From Thermosulfurimonas marina (GTDB lineage: Bacteria > Desulfobacterota > Thermodesulfobacteria > Thermodesulfobacteriales > Thermodesulfobacteriaceae), in assembly GCF_012317585.1 (NCBI RefSeq), contig NZ_CP042909.1, forward strand, positions 682,001 to 746,000: DNA of 64,000 bases. Reading direction: 5' to 3'. How positions within the stretch are numbered: position 1 is the first letter of the stretch; each line of letters starts with the position of its first letter. Both the position numbers and the translations under genes were made by a program. Positions 27,325 to 36,304 of the stretch are shown piece after piece. Below the pieces are notes generated by a model. That model was not told where the DNA came from. It did not search any database and saw only the letters and a list, made by a program, of their open reading frames with translations.

Positions 27325-27979
27325 GATGTCCCAGAGAGATATCTCCCTCTCCGGCCAGCGGCAACCCTTCCCGCACATAGAGCTTGGCCCGGCGGGAACG
27401 CCGAATGAGCTCGCTTTCAAAAGAAAATTCGATATCAAGGCGCAGGGCCTTCTCCCAGCCCCGGAAGGTCTTAACCTTCTCAAAATCGCGGGCCGTAACC
27501 TTGGTGGGGTGTACGCCCTCCCCGGCAAAGACCGAAAGAACCCAGGTTTCTCCCGGCCGGAAGGGGTGTTTCAGGACCGCATAAAAGGCCGAAAGTTCGT
27601 CATAGGCCGGAAGGCGGGCCCGGAAGACCTCCCGGCGCTCCTTTTTCGGGGTAATCTTGCGCTTTTCCACCCGGCCCTTTTCCGGAAAAAAGACTATCTC
27701 CTTGCGTTTGGGGTGTCCCCTCTCTAGGACTTCGATCACCGTGCGTCGGGGAAAGCCCCGGGCGTCAATTTCCGTGCGCCAGAGGGAGCGGAAGGGAAAA
27801 ATCCAGGCCCCAATTCCGGTGGTGTACGCATAGGCCGTAAGGCGGGGCGGGGAAAGCCAGAGTTCGATTCGGCCCACCGGGATAAATTCCCAGGCTACCC
27901 GAAAGCGTAAATAATACCCCGAGGCCAGAGAGGATCCGGTGAAAAGGAAAAACCCGCAGAGAAATAGAAGGAGCCTCAC
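27233..27979 (-). CDS. exported DUF3108-domain protein
   Basis: The 248-residue protein has a signal peptide (LLLFLCGFFLFTGSSLASG) and a DUF3108 domain (RFRVAWEFIPVGRIELWLS, FRSLWRTEIDARGFP, PYDELSAFYAVLKHPFRPGETW-like order). Its function is unknown; such proteins are predicted to be periplasmic. The start overlaps coaD by 4 bp. The last 31 codons overlap the 3' end of cobU on the other strand, which is unusual; the tail SAPPPPASLLQPGWQAPD looks like a read-on extension. Confidence 0.72.
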   Translation of the reverse strand: MRLLLFLCGFFLFTGSSLASGYYLRFRVAWEFIPVGRIELWLSPPRLTAYAYTTGIGAWIFPFRSLWRTEIDARGFPRRTVIEVLERGHPKRKEIVFFPEKGRVEKRKITPKKERREVFRARLPAYDELSAFYAVLKHPFRPGETWVLSVFAGEGVHPTKVTARDFEKVKTFRGWEKALRLDIEFSFESELIRRSRRAKLYVREGLPLAGEGDISLGHLNIYLDRVSEIGSAPPPPASLLQPGWQAPD

Positions 27980-28497
27980 GGAGCCCCCTCGAGGGAGGCG
28001 AACTTTTCCCGAAGGCGTCTTTCCACCCCCGGAGGCACCAGTCCCTCCAGATTACCTCCGAAGCGGGCGGCCTCTTTGATGATGGTGGAACTGATGAAGA
28101 TCCAACGAAAGCCCGGCATGAGAAAGATGGTGTCCACATGACGGCAGAGGCGGCGATTCATGAGGGCCAACTGAAACTCATATTCAAAGTCTGAGACTGC
28201 CCGAAGACCCCGCACGATGACCCGGGCTCCCCGGGCCCGGCAGAATTCCACCAGAAGACCGGAAAAACTTTCGATCTCCAGACGCTCTCGCTCTTCTTCC
28301 GGAAGATCGGCCACAGCCTCCTCCAGCATTTCCAGCCTTTCCTCCAGACTGAAAAGGGGCTTTTTGGCCGGGTTTTCCCCCACGGCCACGATCAGACGAT
28401 CAAAAAGCCGCAGGGCCCGCCGGATAAGATCCAGATGCCCGTTGGTCACCGGATCAAAGGTTCCCGGATAAACGGCTATCTTGGGCTCCGGGGCCAT
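27976..28497 (-). CDS. coaD: pantetheine-phosphate adenylyltransferase
   Basis: The enzyme makes dephospho-CoA from phosphopantetheine and ATP. The 173-residue protein has the nucleotidyl-transfer motif YPGTFDPVTNGHLDLIRR, VRGLRAVSDFEYEFQLALMN and FISSTIIKEAARFGG. It is slightly longer than the usual 160 residues. It overlaps rsmD by 22 bp, a pairing (rsmD-coaD) found in many bacteria. Confidence 0.95.
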   Translation of the reverse strand: MAPEPKIAVYPGTFDPVTNGHLDLIRRALRLFDRLIVAVGENPAKKPLFSLEERLEMLEEAVADLPEEERERLEIESFSGLLVEFCRARGARVIVRGLRAVSDFEYEFQLALMNRRLCRHVDTIFLMPGFRWIFISSTIIKEAARFGGNLEGLVPPGVERRLREKFASLEGAP

Positions 28498-29048
28498 TCT
28501 CTCGACTCCTCGCGGACTTTTAGAAAATAAAGACTGGTATCCCCGTACTTTCGAATCTCCTGAACTTCAAAGGGCGTCTTTCCCGGATCTATCCTGCTGT
28601 TCCTCCTTTCTTCTAACACGATTATGGCCTCCGGGGCAAGGATCTCCGGAGGCAGGGCCGCGAGGGTCCTTTCCCCAAGGCCTTTTCCGTAAGGGGGAGT
28701 AATAAAGACCAGCTGGTAGGGGCCAGGCGGGATCCTTTTCAGGGCCTGGGGGAGGCTTCCCCGCACCAGCTGCACCCGGTCCTCCAGCCCCAGGGCCTGG
28801 ACGTTTTTTCGGATCACCGAAAGGGCCTCGGCCGAGGCCTCCACGAAGACCACACTGGCGGCCCCCCGGGAGAGGGCCTCCAGCCCCAGGGCTCCGCTTC
28901 CGGAAAAGAGATCCAGGATACGGGCCCCGGAAAGCCCTCCCAGGATGTCAAAGAGGGCCTTGCGCACCCGCTCGGTCATGGGACGGGTGCCCACCCCCCG
29001 AGGGGTGGCCAGCCTCCTTCCCCGAAAAATCCCTCCGGTAATCCTCAA
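28476..29048 (-). CDS. rsmD: 16S rRNA (guanine(966)-N(2))-methyltransferase
   Basis: RsmD methylates G966 of 16S rRNA. The SAM-binding motif is LDLFSGSGALGLEALSRGA, and the catalytic motif is ITPPYGKG, where most RsmD proteins have DPPY; Asp is replaced by Thr. I chose the TTG at 29048, preceded by GGAGG at 6-bp spacing. It makes the product start RITGGIFRGRRLATPRG, as family members do, and gives 190 residues. An in-frame ATG at 29126 would add 26 residues without similarity to the family. Confidence 0.85.
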   Translation of the reverse strand: MRITGGIFRGRRLATPRGVGTRPMTERVRKALFDILGGLSGARILDLFSGSGALGLEALSRGAASVVFVEASAEALSVIRKNVQALGLEDRVQLVRGSLPQALKRIPPGPYQLVFITPPYGKGLGERTLAALPPEILAPEAIIVLEERRNSRIDPGKTPFEVQEIRKYGDTSLYFLKVREESREWPRSPR

Positions 29049-29176
29049 ATCCTTCCTCCGTTTCCGACCGACACCTGACCCCGATTCTCGTTCCGTATAA
29101 TCGGGTTCGATCAGGAATTCAAGCAAGTGTTGGCCCCTGCCCCTTTACAAGTTTCTTTATGTTGTGCTTTAAAGGT

Positions 29177-29379
29177 AGAAGAGGGATTAGTTCTTTGAAA
29201 AGTGGCCGATAAGCCTACCCGTTTGAGAGGGAGGATTATAACCGGGCGTAGTTTCGTCGTTTTTTGACTTGTCTCAAAAAAGGCCGATCATTTTCAATTT
29301 TTGCGATTAAAAGCCCGGTTAGGTTGCAGATCCTTTTCGGAGATCGTTGGAGGGCCTCGATCGAGGAGGCCCTCCTTTT
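29177..29379 (+). ncRNA. candidate small RNA ending at an intrinsic terminator
   Basis: No protein frame explains 29127-29437. A possible promoter (TTTACA at 29143-29148 and TTTAAA near 29168) precedes about 200 bases that end in a strong plus-strand terminator, although no plus-strand gene lies upstream. Internal complementary segments (for example GATCC/GGAGATC near 29330-29345) suggest folding. I could not match it to 6S, SRP, tmRNA or RNase P RNA by eye. The 5' end is a guess. Confidence 0.22.
29349..29379 (+). terminator. strong intrinsic terminator without an upstream gene
   Basis: GGAGGGCCTC pairs perfectly with GAGGCCCTCC over 10 bp around a 7-nt loop, followed by TTTT. The nearest gene upstream (rsmD) is on the other strand, so the terminated transcript is unidentified. 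Confidence 0.75.
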
Positions 29380-29437
29380 AACCCTATCATTTTAGGCCTT
29401 AAAATTTTCGGTAAAATAAGGAATTATAACATCCACC

Positions 29438-29551
29438 GTGAGAAAACCCTCCCTCATTAAGAAGGGATTGCGACGTGACTACTATGGTGAATGGCGTCAT
29501 TCTCCGACTTGAGGGTGAAAAAACCCTCCCTCATTAAGAAGGGATTGCGAC
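29438..29551 (+). CRISPR. two-repeat CRISPR remnant, one 40-nt spacer
   Basis: Two 37-bp repeats (29438-29474 and 29515-29551) differ at one base (position 5, G/A) and share a 3' half ending AAGAAGGGATTGCGAC. They flank a 40-bp spacer (29475-29514). Repeat and spacer lengths fit a CRISPR unit, and the ATTGCGAC end resembles the 3' ends of type I/III repeats. AT-rich DNA upstream (29380-29437) could be leader. No cas gene is in the window and no third repeat follows, so it is an orphan or decayed array. Confidence 0.65.
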
Positions 29552-29651
29552 CTAACGGTCTTTTGGGGTACGAAGGATTTTTCCCCATCCGGTTAAAGGG
29601 ATCAGCCGGAAGGTGAGAAGGCCGAAAAAGGCTCTGTGGGAAATATTTAGA

Positions 29652-31502
29652 CTCAAGTTTGACAGTCGGGAAGGATCGACGAATCTGAAGTAAGCATTTT
29701 CGGTCCAAAATACCCCAAAAATGCCCTCTATTTCCCCCTCTCTTTTCATGCTCTACTGTTTTCATTTTCAAATGTTGTGCTACGTATACAAGAATTACCT
29801 CTTGATATAAAGAGAGATAATGCTAGCATGTTAGTGCTATGTATATCCGAACCAAAACCTTCAAAAACAAGGACGGGTCCACTAGAACCTACCTCTATAT
29901 TGTGGAGGGCAAGCGGGTCAACGGAAAGGTACGCCAGAGGATCGTGGCCAACCTGGGGCGCCTGGAAAAACTCCAAGAGGGAGAACTGGATAAGCTGATA
30001 GAGGGGCTGGCCAAGTTTTCCCGGAGACAATGGATAGAAGCTCAGGCTCGAAGCATTCAGGCCCAATGGGCCAAGGACTTTGGTCCGGCTTTGATTTTCA
30101 GAAGACTTTGGGAAGATCTTAAGCTTAGTAGCATACTGAAGGAGCTTCTTGCCGGAACGGAGATTGCCATAGATGTGGAGGAAGCGGTTTTTGCCATGGT
30201 TTTGAACCGGCTCTGTGATCCGGCCTCAAAACTCGGGGTCAGCCGATGGAAGGAGACAGTCTATCGGCCGGAGTTTGAAAGGCTTAAGCTACACCATTTC
30301 TACCGGGCTCTTGATTTTCTGGCCGATCATAAGGAGGAAATAGAGGAGAAGCTTTTTGAGAGGATAAGGGATCTATTTCATTTGGAGCTTGATTTGGTGT
30401 TTTGGGACACGGCGAGCGTGTATTTTGAGGGGAGAGGGGCGGAGGGGTTTTGCGAGTATGGATTTTCGAAGGATCATCGTCCGGACAGGGTGCAGGTGAT
30501 ATTGGGGTTTCTTATGACGCGGGAGGGGATACCGATAGCCCACGAGGTATTTCCGGGGGCTACGGCGGACGTAGAGACCTTTCGGGTGGTGCTAAAAGAC
30601 TTACAGAATCGGTTCAGGATAAGGCGGGTCATTCTTGTGGCGGACCGGGGGATGGTGAGTCGGGAGGTGTTAAAGGAGATAGAGGCTATGGGGCTTGAGT
30701 ACTTGGTGGGGGTGAGGATGCGGAGGCTCAGGGCCATGAAGGAAGTGCTGGGCAGAGGGGGGCGTTTTCGGGAGGTGAAGGGTAACCTTAAGGTGAAGGA
30801 AGTCTGGCATGAGGGGAGGCGTTATCTGATTTGTTTCAATCCGGAGGAGGCGGAGAGGGAGAGGCTTTCCCGTGAGGAGATGGTAGGGAAGCTTGAGGAG
30901 AAGCTCAAGGCCGGGGGTCTTAAGGGGCTTATAGGGAACCGGGGTTATCGTCGGTATTTGAAGGTGGAGGGGAGTTCGGCGGTTGTTGATCGGGAGGTTT
31001 TGGAGGAGGAGGCTAGATATGATGGGAAGTATGTGCTTGAGACGAATGCGGGGTTAAGTGTGGAGGAGGCGGCTTTGGCGTATAGGGGACTTTGGCAGGT
31101 AGAGAGGGCCTTTCGGGAGATGAAAAGCGGTCTGGATCTTAGGCCGGTGTATCACTGGACGGAGAAGCGGATTCGGGGGCACATCATGGTATGTTTTTTG
31201 GCCTTTGTGCTGGAGGTGGTGCTGATGAGGAGGCTGAGGGAGGTTGGCTACGAGGGAAGTTATCAGGAGGTGATGACGGATCTTGAGCGGCTTAAGGCGG
31301 TGGAGGTTACGGTGGATGGGAGGAATTACTTGGTGAGGACGGAACTTGAGGGGAAGGCCTATGAGGTATTCAAGGCGGTGGGGATAAGGGTACCAGGGAG
31401 GGTTCTTGAGGTGGGAGGAGAGGATGTTGTGGAACGCGGGGGTAGTATGCCCGGAAACCGTTGATACAAGCGAATTTTTTTGCCCGGGGTGTCAAAGTTG
31501 AG
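29652..31502 (+). mobile_element. IS1634-family (IS4 superfamily) insertion sequence
   Basis: One large transposase gene lies between imperfect inverted ends: left CTCAAGTTTGACAGTCGGG from 29652, and right, read inward, CTCAACTTTGACACCCCGGG from 31502. They agree at about 15 of 19 positions. I found no convincing target duplication, so the exact limits are uncertain, but the transposase identity is clear. It inserted about 100 bp downstream of the CRISPR remnant. Confidence 0.6.
29839..31464 (+). CDS. IS1634-family transposase
   Basis: The 541-residue DDE transposase begins MYIRTKTFKNKDGSTRTYLY, typical for this group. It has its first catalytic Asp in LVFWDTASVYFEG, the second in LVADRGMVSREVLKEI, and the Glu in GLWQVERAFREMKSGLDLRP, followed by HWTEKRIRGHIMVCFLA. 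The reading frame is complete. Codon use from about 30400 on favours short purine-rich codons (GGG, GAG, AGG) more than its neighbours, consistent with separate origin. Confidence 0.93.
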   Translation: MYIRTKTFKNKDGSTRTYLYIVEGKRVNGKVRQRIVANLGRLEKLQEGELDKLIEGLAKFSRRQWIEAQARSIQAQWAKDFGPALIFRRLWEDLKLSSILKELLAGTEIAIDVEEAVFAMVLNRLCDPASKLGVSRWKETVYRPEFERLKLHHFYRALDFLADHKEEIEEKLFERIRDLFHLELDLVFWDTASVYFEGRGAEGFCEYGFSKDHRPDRVQVILGFLMTREGIPIAHEVFPGATADVETFRVVLKDLQNRFRIRRVILVADRGMVSREVLKEIEAMGLEYLVGVRMRRLRAMKEVLGRGGRFREVKGNLKVKEVWHEGRRYLICFNPEEAERERLSREEMVGKLEEKLKAGGLKGLIGNRGYRRYLKVEGSSAVVDREVLEEEARYDGKYVLETNAGLSVEEAALAYRGLWQVERAFREMKSGLDLRPVYHWTEKRIRGHIMVCFLAFVLEVVLMRRLREVGYEGSYQEVMTDLERLKAVEVTVDGRNYLVRTELEGKAYEVFKAVGIRVPGRVLEVGGEDVVERGGSMPGNR

Positions 31503-31584
31503 GTAAAAAGGAGGACTGGAAACGGAATTCGGCCGAATAACGGTAGATCCCGAAAAATTGGGAAGGGGAAGCGGTTAAGGCAAA

Positions 31585-33897
31585 TTATTTCACCAGAGCC
31601 CGATAGGGAAGCAGTCTTTCGGCCAGCGGGTGCCCACTTTCCAGATAATCCTGGGGAGGACCTTCAAAGACCGCGCGGCCCTTCTCGAGGACCAGGAGAT
31701 GGTCCGCCAATAAAACGAGGAGCGGGTGATTGTCGGCCACTACCAGGGTTTTTCCCGCGGAAAGCATGGCTTCAAAGACCTTCAAGAGCCCCTCGAGATC
31801 TCCCAGATGGAGGCCCATAGTGGGAAGGTCGAGGAGGATCAGCTCTTTCCCTCCTCCGGAAAGGAGCTCTCGCGTAAGACGCAGGCGCAACTTCTCTCCC
31901 CCAGAAAGGGCCTTCAGGGGCTGGCCCAGGCGCAGATAACCGAGCCCCAGGGCCTCGGCCCTGGAAAGAGGCTCCACCATGCGGGCCACCCGGGAAAAGA
32001 CCGAAAGGGCCTCGGTGAGGGTAAGGTCGAGGATCTCGGGCACGGAAAGGCCCCGGTAGGTTATCCGCAGAGCTTCCGGGCGCAGCCCCGTGCCCTGACA
32101 CCCCTCGCAAGGGACCTCCGTGGAAAGTACTCCCGGAATTTCAAAGGTTCTTTCCCCCCTTCCTCCGCAGGTGGGGCAGCGTCCTTCCCGGGAAAAGGGG
32201 CTGAAATGCGCCGGACGAAGCCCCAGTTCCCGGGCCCGAGGGGTGGCGGAAAGGAGCTTGCGCAACTCGTCAAAGATTCCCAGGTAGGTGGCCACTAAAG
32301 CCCGGGCCGGGGCCGAGATCTCTCCTTCTACCAGGAGGGGATCCCGGTCCTGATACCCGGCCTCTTCCTGTATTTTTCGGAGAAAGAGGGTCTTTCCCGA
32401 GCCGGAAGGTCCGCAGACCACGGTAAGGGCCTCCTGGGGCAGGCGCACCCCGGAAAAAGAGAGAAATTTTCGAGGCCTCCGGCGGGGACGCGTAAGGATG
32501 CGGCCCCCGGAAAGAAAGGCCCCGGTAGGAAGATCCGCCCGGCGGGAAAGTTCCTCCGGGGGACCACAGAAAAGGAGTTTTCCCCCCTTGCGACCGGCCC
32601 CCGGCCCCAGCTCTACCACCATCTCTGCGCTGCGGATAAAGAGGGGATCGTGTTCCACAATCACCACCGTATTCCCGGAAAGGATCAGCTCGCGGACCAG
32701 GACCAAAACCTTTTCTTTTTCCAGAGGCGAAAGCCCCAAGCCCGGCTCATCCAGCACGAAAAGGGCCCCGGAGATTTCCAGAGAAAGGAGGGTGGCCAGC
32801 TCCACCCGCTGGCGTTCCCCGGTGGAAAGCCGGTGAAAGGGCGAAAAGAGATGAAGATGACCCAGTTCGAGAAAGACCAGTTTTTCAAGAATCCGCAGGA
32901 GACGACGGCGGAAGGGACCCCACAGGTCTTCCGGGGCCGGAAGCTTGAGGTCCCGGACAAAGTTCCGCAACTTGCCCAGAGGGGTGGAAAGGATCTCCCG
33001 CAGAGGGCTTCCGGAAAGGCGCACCTCAAGGCTTTCCCGCCGGAGGCGAAGGCCCTGGCACCGGGAGCAGATCTCTCCCTCCTTTTCTCCCAATCCCTGA
33101 CAAGAGGGACAGGCCCCGGCGGGATGATTGTAAGAAAAGGCCCCCGGAGAAAGAGGGGGCAAACCTCTCCCGCAGTAAGGGCAGTAATCGCCTAGGGTGA
33201 AACGGAAGAGAGGCCCCTCAAGGACCTCGAGGATCACCGGCCCTCCGGAAAGTCCCTGGGCCAGACGCAAGGCCTCCAGATAACGAAGCCTTTCGGCCCC
33301 CTTTTTGATCAACCGATCCACCACCGCCTCAAGACTCTGAATCTCTTTCGGAGGGGCTTCTTCCGTAAGATCCACCGGAGTCCCGTTAATGATGAAACGA
33401 GAAAAACCCTCTCCCTGAAGGTAGGAAAGGACCGCCGGAGAAGGCCCAAAGATAGGGGCCCGCACCACTAAGCGCCTTCCCTCCGGAAGTTCGTCGTAAA
33501 GGGAAAGGGCTTCGGCCAGGCTTAGGGGACGTACGGGATGCCCGCAGCCCGGGCAGGGTCTTTCTCCGAACTCCGCAAGGAGACCCCGGAGGATCTCCAG
33601 GATTCCGGTGACCGTGCCTACGGTGAGGCGGGGATTTTTGGGAGGGACCCTCTGGGGAAGGGCCACCGCCGGGGGAAGGCCTTCGGCCCCCTTTACCGAA
33701 GCCGGAGGGGGGACCCTCACCGCCTCCCGGCGCGAGAGGGCCAAAAGGTAGCGGCGCTCCCCCTCCCGGGCCAGGGTATCAAAGGCCAGACTGGATTTTC
33801 CGGAACCCGAGGGCCCGGTAACGACAATCAGGGCCCTTTCGGGAAGTTCGAGCTCCCTGATCCGGAGATTATGGGTGGTGATTCCCTCAAGACGCAC
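31585..33897 (-). CDS. UvrA-like ABC ATPase paralogue with a degenerate second ATPase site
   Basis: The protein (770 residues) has UvrA architecture: Walker A GPSGSGKSSLAFDTL at the N-terminus, an ABC signature LSTGERQRVELATLL with Walker B LFVLDEPGLGLS, a second Walker A GPSGSGKTLFL, and a second signature LSGGEKLRLRLTREL. CxxC zinc pairs are present (CPYCG, CPSCQ, CPTCG, CEGCQ). It is about 170 residues shorter than housekeeping UvrA. The second Walker B reads LILLDLPTMGLH, so the catalytic Glu of the DEPT motif is replaced by Leu, and the switch His region (VADNHPLLV) is altered. A role in nucleotide-excision repair is doubtful; it may be a regulatory or resistance-type UvrA2-like protein. 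Confidence 0.82.
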   Translation of the reverse strand: MRLEGITTHNLRIRELELPERALIVVTGPSGSGKSSLAFDTLAREGERRYLLALSRREAVRVPPPASVKGAEGLPPAVALPQRVPPKNPRLTVGTVTGILEILRGLLAEFGERPCPGCGHPVRPLSLAEALSLYDELPEGRRLVVRAPIFGPSPAVLSYLQGEGFSRFIINGTPVDLTEEAPPKEIQSLEAVVDRLIKKGAERLRYLEALRLAQGLSGGPVILEVLEGPLFRFTLGDYCPYCGRGLPPLSPGAFSYNHPAGACPSCQGLGEKEGEICSRCQGLRLRRESLEVRLSGSPLREILSTPLGKLRNFVRDLKLPAPEDLWGPFRRRLLRILEKLVFLELGHLHLFSPFHRLSTGERQRVELATLLSLEISGALFVLDEPGLGLSPLEKEKVLVLVRELILSGNTVVIVEHDPLFIRSAEMVVELGPGAGRKGGKLLFCGPPEELSRRADLPTGAFLSGGRILTRPRRRPRKFLSFSGVRLPQEALTVVCGPSGSGKTLFLRKIQEEAGYQDRDPLLVEGEISAPARALVATYLGIFDELRKLLSATPRARELGLRPAHFSPFSREGRCPTCGGRGERTFEIPGVLSTEVPCEGCQGTGLRPEALRITYRGLSVPEILDLTLTEALSVFSRVARMVEPLSRAEALGLGYLRLGQPLKALSGGEKLRLRLTRELLSGGGKELILLDLPTMGLHLGDLEGLLKVFEAMLSAGKTLVVADNHPLLVLLADHLLVLEKGRAVFEGPPQDYLESGHPLAERLLPYRALVK

Positions 33898-33948
33898 CCC
33901 TTTACTATAATCCGAACCCGTGAGCCATGTAGGCTCCCCCTTCCGGGC

Positions 33949-35373
33949 TCAGTCCCTCTCCAGCTCGATCAAATCCAGACGGTGACTCCTGTGGGAGCCC
34001 AGGAAGGTGCGCTGGAGGGAAAGTACCAGGCCTTCCTTGAGGACGTTTTTGCGCAACCAGTGCAGCGCTAGCCCCTGCCAGTCGCTAAGGCTCTGTGAAA
34101 GAAGCACCGGTCGGATACCGTAATAGAAGAGTAGACGTTGACAGACAGACTCGTGGGGGCTGAAAGCATAGATCCACACCGGCAAACGAAATCGAGCCAC
34201 CTTTATGGCTGTTTCCCCGGATTCCGTGGGAATGATCACCGCCTTCACCTTCAGGTGTTCCACGGTGGTAAAAACATCCAAGGAGAGAACTTCGTCCAGA
34301 TCAAGCTTCTTTTTCCCCCGGGCCTCAAGGATTTTTTCCCGGACCGGGAAGTACCGCCGCTCCTTTTCGGTGGTCCGGGCGATGCGGGCCATCATCCTCA
34401 CCGCTTCCACAGGATAGAGCCCGGCGGCGGTCTCTTCCGAAAGCATAAGGCCGTCGGTCCCATCCAAGATGGCGTTGGTCACGTCGGTAACCTCCGCCCG
34501 TGTAGGGCGCCGAGTGGTGGTCATGGATTTGAGCATCTGGGTGGCGGTAATGACCACCTTTCCGGCTAGCGCAGCCTTTTCAATAAGAGACTTCTGCACG
34601 ATAGCGATTTCCTCTATGGGGAGCTCTACCCCCAGATCTCCACGGGCGATCATGATCCCATCGGCCTCCGCCAGGATGGCCGAAAGATGGCGAACCCCTT
34701 GGGCCCGTTCGATCTTGGCGATAAGAAAGGGAGCATAGCCCAGAGAACGCGCATACTCTCGGGCCTCGCGCACATCCTCCGGGCCTTGGACAAAGGAAAG
34801 CCCGATGGCCTCCACTCCTTGAGAAAGGGCAAAGGCCATGAGACGCCGATCCTCTTCGGTGAAGGCGGAAATCCCTAGGTCCATCCCGGGGAGATTTACT
34901 CCCTTGTGGGAAAAGAGTTCCCCTCCCACCACCACTCTTGCTTGGGCCCTGCCTCTGGAGACCTCTTCTACCAGAAGCTGGATAAGACCATCATTTAGAT
35001 AAATGCTCTGTTTGGGACGCAGGAAATCCAAGAGTCCCGGGAGAGGGATGGGAATAGTCCGGGGATCGGAGGATTTTTCCTCGGGCACAATAAATACTCG
35101 AGTTCCCCGTTTGAGTTCCAAGGGTTCTTGAGGGAGAAGCCCTACCCTTATCTTGGGTCCCGGGAGATCGGCCAGAAGGGCTACCCGGCGGCCCACGGCC
35201 CGAGCCGCGGCCCGCACCAGAGAGATATATTTTTTGTGGGTCTCCAGGTTCCCATGGGCCAAATTGAGCCGGGCGATCTCCATCCCGGCCTGAATCATCT
35301 GTTGTAGCACTTTCTGGGAGGCACAGGCCGGACCAATCGTGGCCACTATCTTGGACTTGGGACGCTCTCTCAT
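33949..35373 (-). CDS. pyk: pyruvate kinase
   Basis: Converts phosphoenolpyruvate and ADP to pyruvate and ATP. The 474-residue protein has KIVATIGPACASQKVL at the start, NLAHGNLETHKKYI (substrate loop; family normally NFSHG), the active-site stretch FLIAKIERAQGV with the catalytic Lys, MIARGDLGVELP, and VITATQMLKSM. The C-terminal domain is complete but ends with an unusual basic tail SHRSHRLDLIELERD. It stands 51 bp from the UvrA-like gene, transcribed in the same direction. Confidence 0.95.
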   Translation of the reverse strand: MRERPKSKIVATIGPACASQKVLQQMIQAGMEIARLNLAHGNLETHKKYISLVRAAARAVGRRVALLADLPGPKIRVGLLPQEPLELKRGTRVFIVPEEKSSDPRTIPIPLPGLLDFLRPKQSIYLNDGLIQLLVEEVSRGRAQARVVVGGELFSHKGVNLPGMDLGISAFTEEDRRLMAFALSQGVEAIGLSFVQGPEDVREAREYARSLGYAPFLIAKIERAQGVRHLSAILAEADGIMIARGDLGVELPIEEIAIVQKSLIEKAALAGKVVITATQMLKSMTTTRRPTRAEVTDVTNAILDGTDGLMLSEETAAGLYPVEAVRMMARIARTTEKERRYFPVREKILEARGKKKLDLDEVLSLDVFTTVEHLKVKAVIIPTESGETAIKVARFRLPVWIYAFSPHESVCQRLLFYYGIRPVLLSQSLSDWQGLALHWLRKNVLKEGLVLSLQRTFLGSHRSHRLDLIELERD

Positions 35374-35494
35374 CTTTGATTATTCGAGTATATTCCTTAA
35401 TGACTAAGAAATCACCCGGGCAGAGCTACTTCCGAAAAAGGAGGAGAAACCCTTTCCTCTTGTGGGAAGAAGGGAGTCCTTTATATTCAGGTCC

Positions 35495-36238
35495 ATGGCC
35501 CTTTATCACAAACTCAAGCGTCTTATCGGACGGGCCCTTCATCGGTACGAGATGCTCGCTCCGGGGGACCGCATCCTGATCGCCCTTTCCGGCGGGGCCG
35601 ACAGTCTGGTGCTCACCTATTTCCTTGGGGAGTGGCGGCGCAAGGTGCAGTTTGATTACCAGATCCTGGCCGTACACCTAGACATGGGCTTTCCCCGGGG
35701 GCCGGAATATGAAGAGGGCCTAAAGCGCCTGGCGGCCTTCTGTGAGGACCTGGAAGTGCCTTTCCGTTTGCTAAAGACCGACTGCGGAATGCAGGCCCTG
35801 GAGGCTGCCGAGCGGGGAAAACCCTCCCCCTGTTTTGTCTGCTCCTGGCACCGCCGCAAGCATCTCTTCCGTCTGGCCGGGGAGGAGGGCTTCAATAAGA
35901 TCGCCTTCGGTCATCACCGGGACGACCTGGTGGTGACCTTTTTCCTCAATATGTGTTTTCACGGAGAACTTTCCACCATTCTTCCCGTCCAGGAGATGTT
36001 TCAGGGACGCCTCTACCTGATAAGACCTCTAATTCTCTGTGAGAAGTCCGCCCTCCAGGCCTTCGCCCAAAAGGAGGACTTTCCCATTGTGGAAAATCCC
36101 TGCCCCTTTTCCGGGGAGACCCGGCGGGTCTTTATGGAGCGGTGGCTCGAGGAGCATCTTTATGCCATCAACCCCAAGGTGCGGGGCTCGGTCTTTCGGG
36201 CCATCTTCAACTGGCGTCCGGAATATCTCCCGCGGTGA
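35495..36238 (+). CDS. TtcA-like PP-loop ATPase (tRNA thiolation family)
   Basis: PP-loop enzymes adenylate tRNA bases before sulfur transfer. The 247-residue protein has the PP-loop LIALSGGADSLVLTYF, the TtcA-type cysteine pair in PCFVCSWHRRKHLF, and KIAFGHHRDDLVVTFFLNM. TtcA (2-thiocytidine at position 32) and related Fe-S thiolases share these cysteines; TilS does not. The exact modification is not determined. I use the ATG at 35495 because family members begin with LYHKLKRLIGRAL; the in-frame start at 35462 would add 11 residues. Confidence 0.82.
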   Translation: MALYHKLKRLIGRALHRYEMLAPGDRILIALSGGADSLVLTYFLGEWRRKVQFDYQILAVHLDMGFPRGPEYEEGLKRLAAFCEDLEVPFRLLKTDCGMQALEAAERGKPSPCFVCSWHRRKHLFRLAGEEGFNKIAFGHHRDDLVVTFFLNMCFHGELSTILPVQEMFQGRLYLIRPLILCEKSALQAFAQKEDFPIVENPCPFSGETRRVFMERWLEEHLYAINPKVRGSVFRAIFNWRPEYLPR

Positions 36239-36304
36239 CCTTTACTTTAGCGAGAAAGAACTTAAATTTGAGAGATCGGAAGATTAAAGCAGGAGGTGAG
36301 GGCC

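Noticed and set aside
35374-35494. A separate gene or RNA between pyk and the TtcA-like gene
   Set aside because: The 120 bp are AT-rich with no hairpin, tRNA or coding frame beyond the N-terminal extension of the TtcA-like protein; most likely promoter DNA for the divergent genes.
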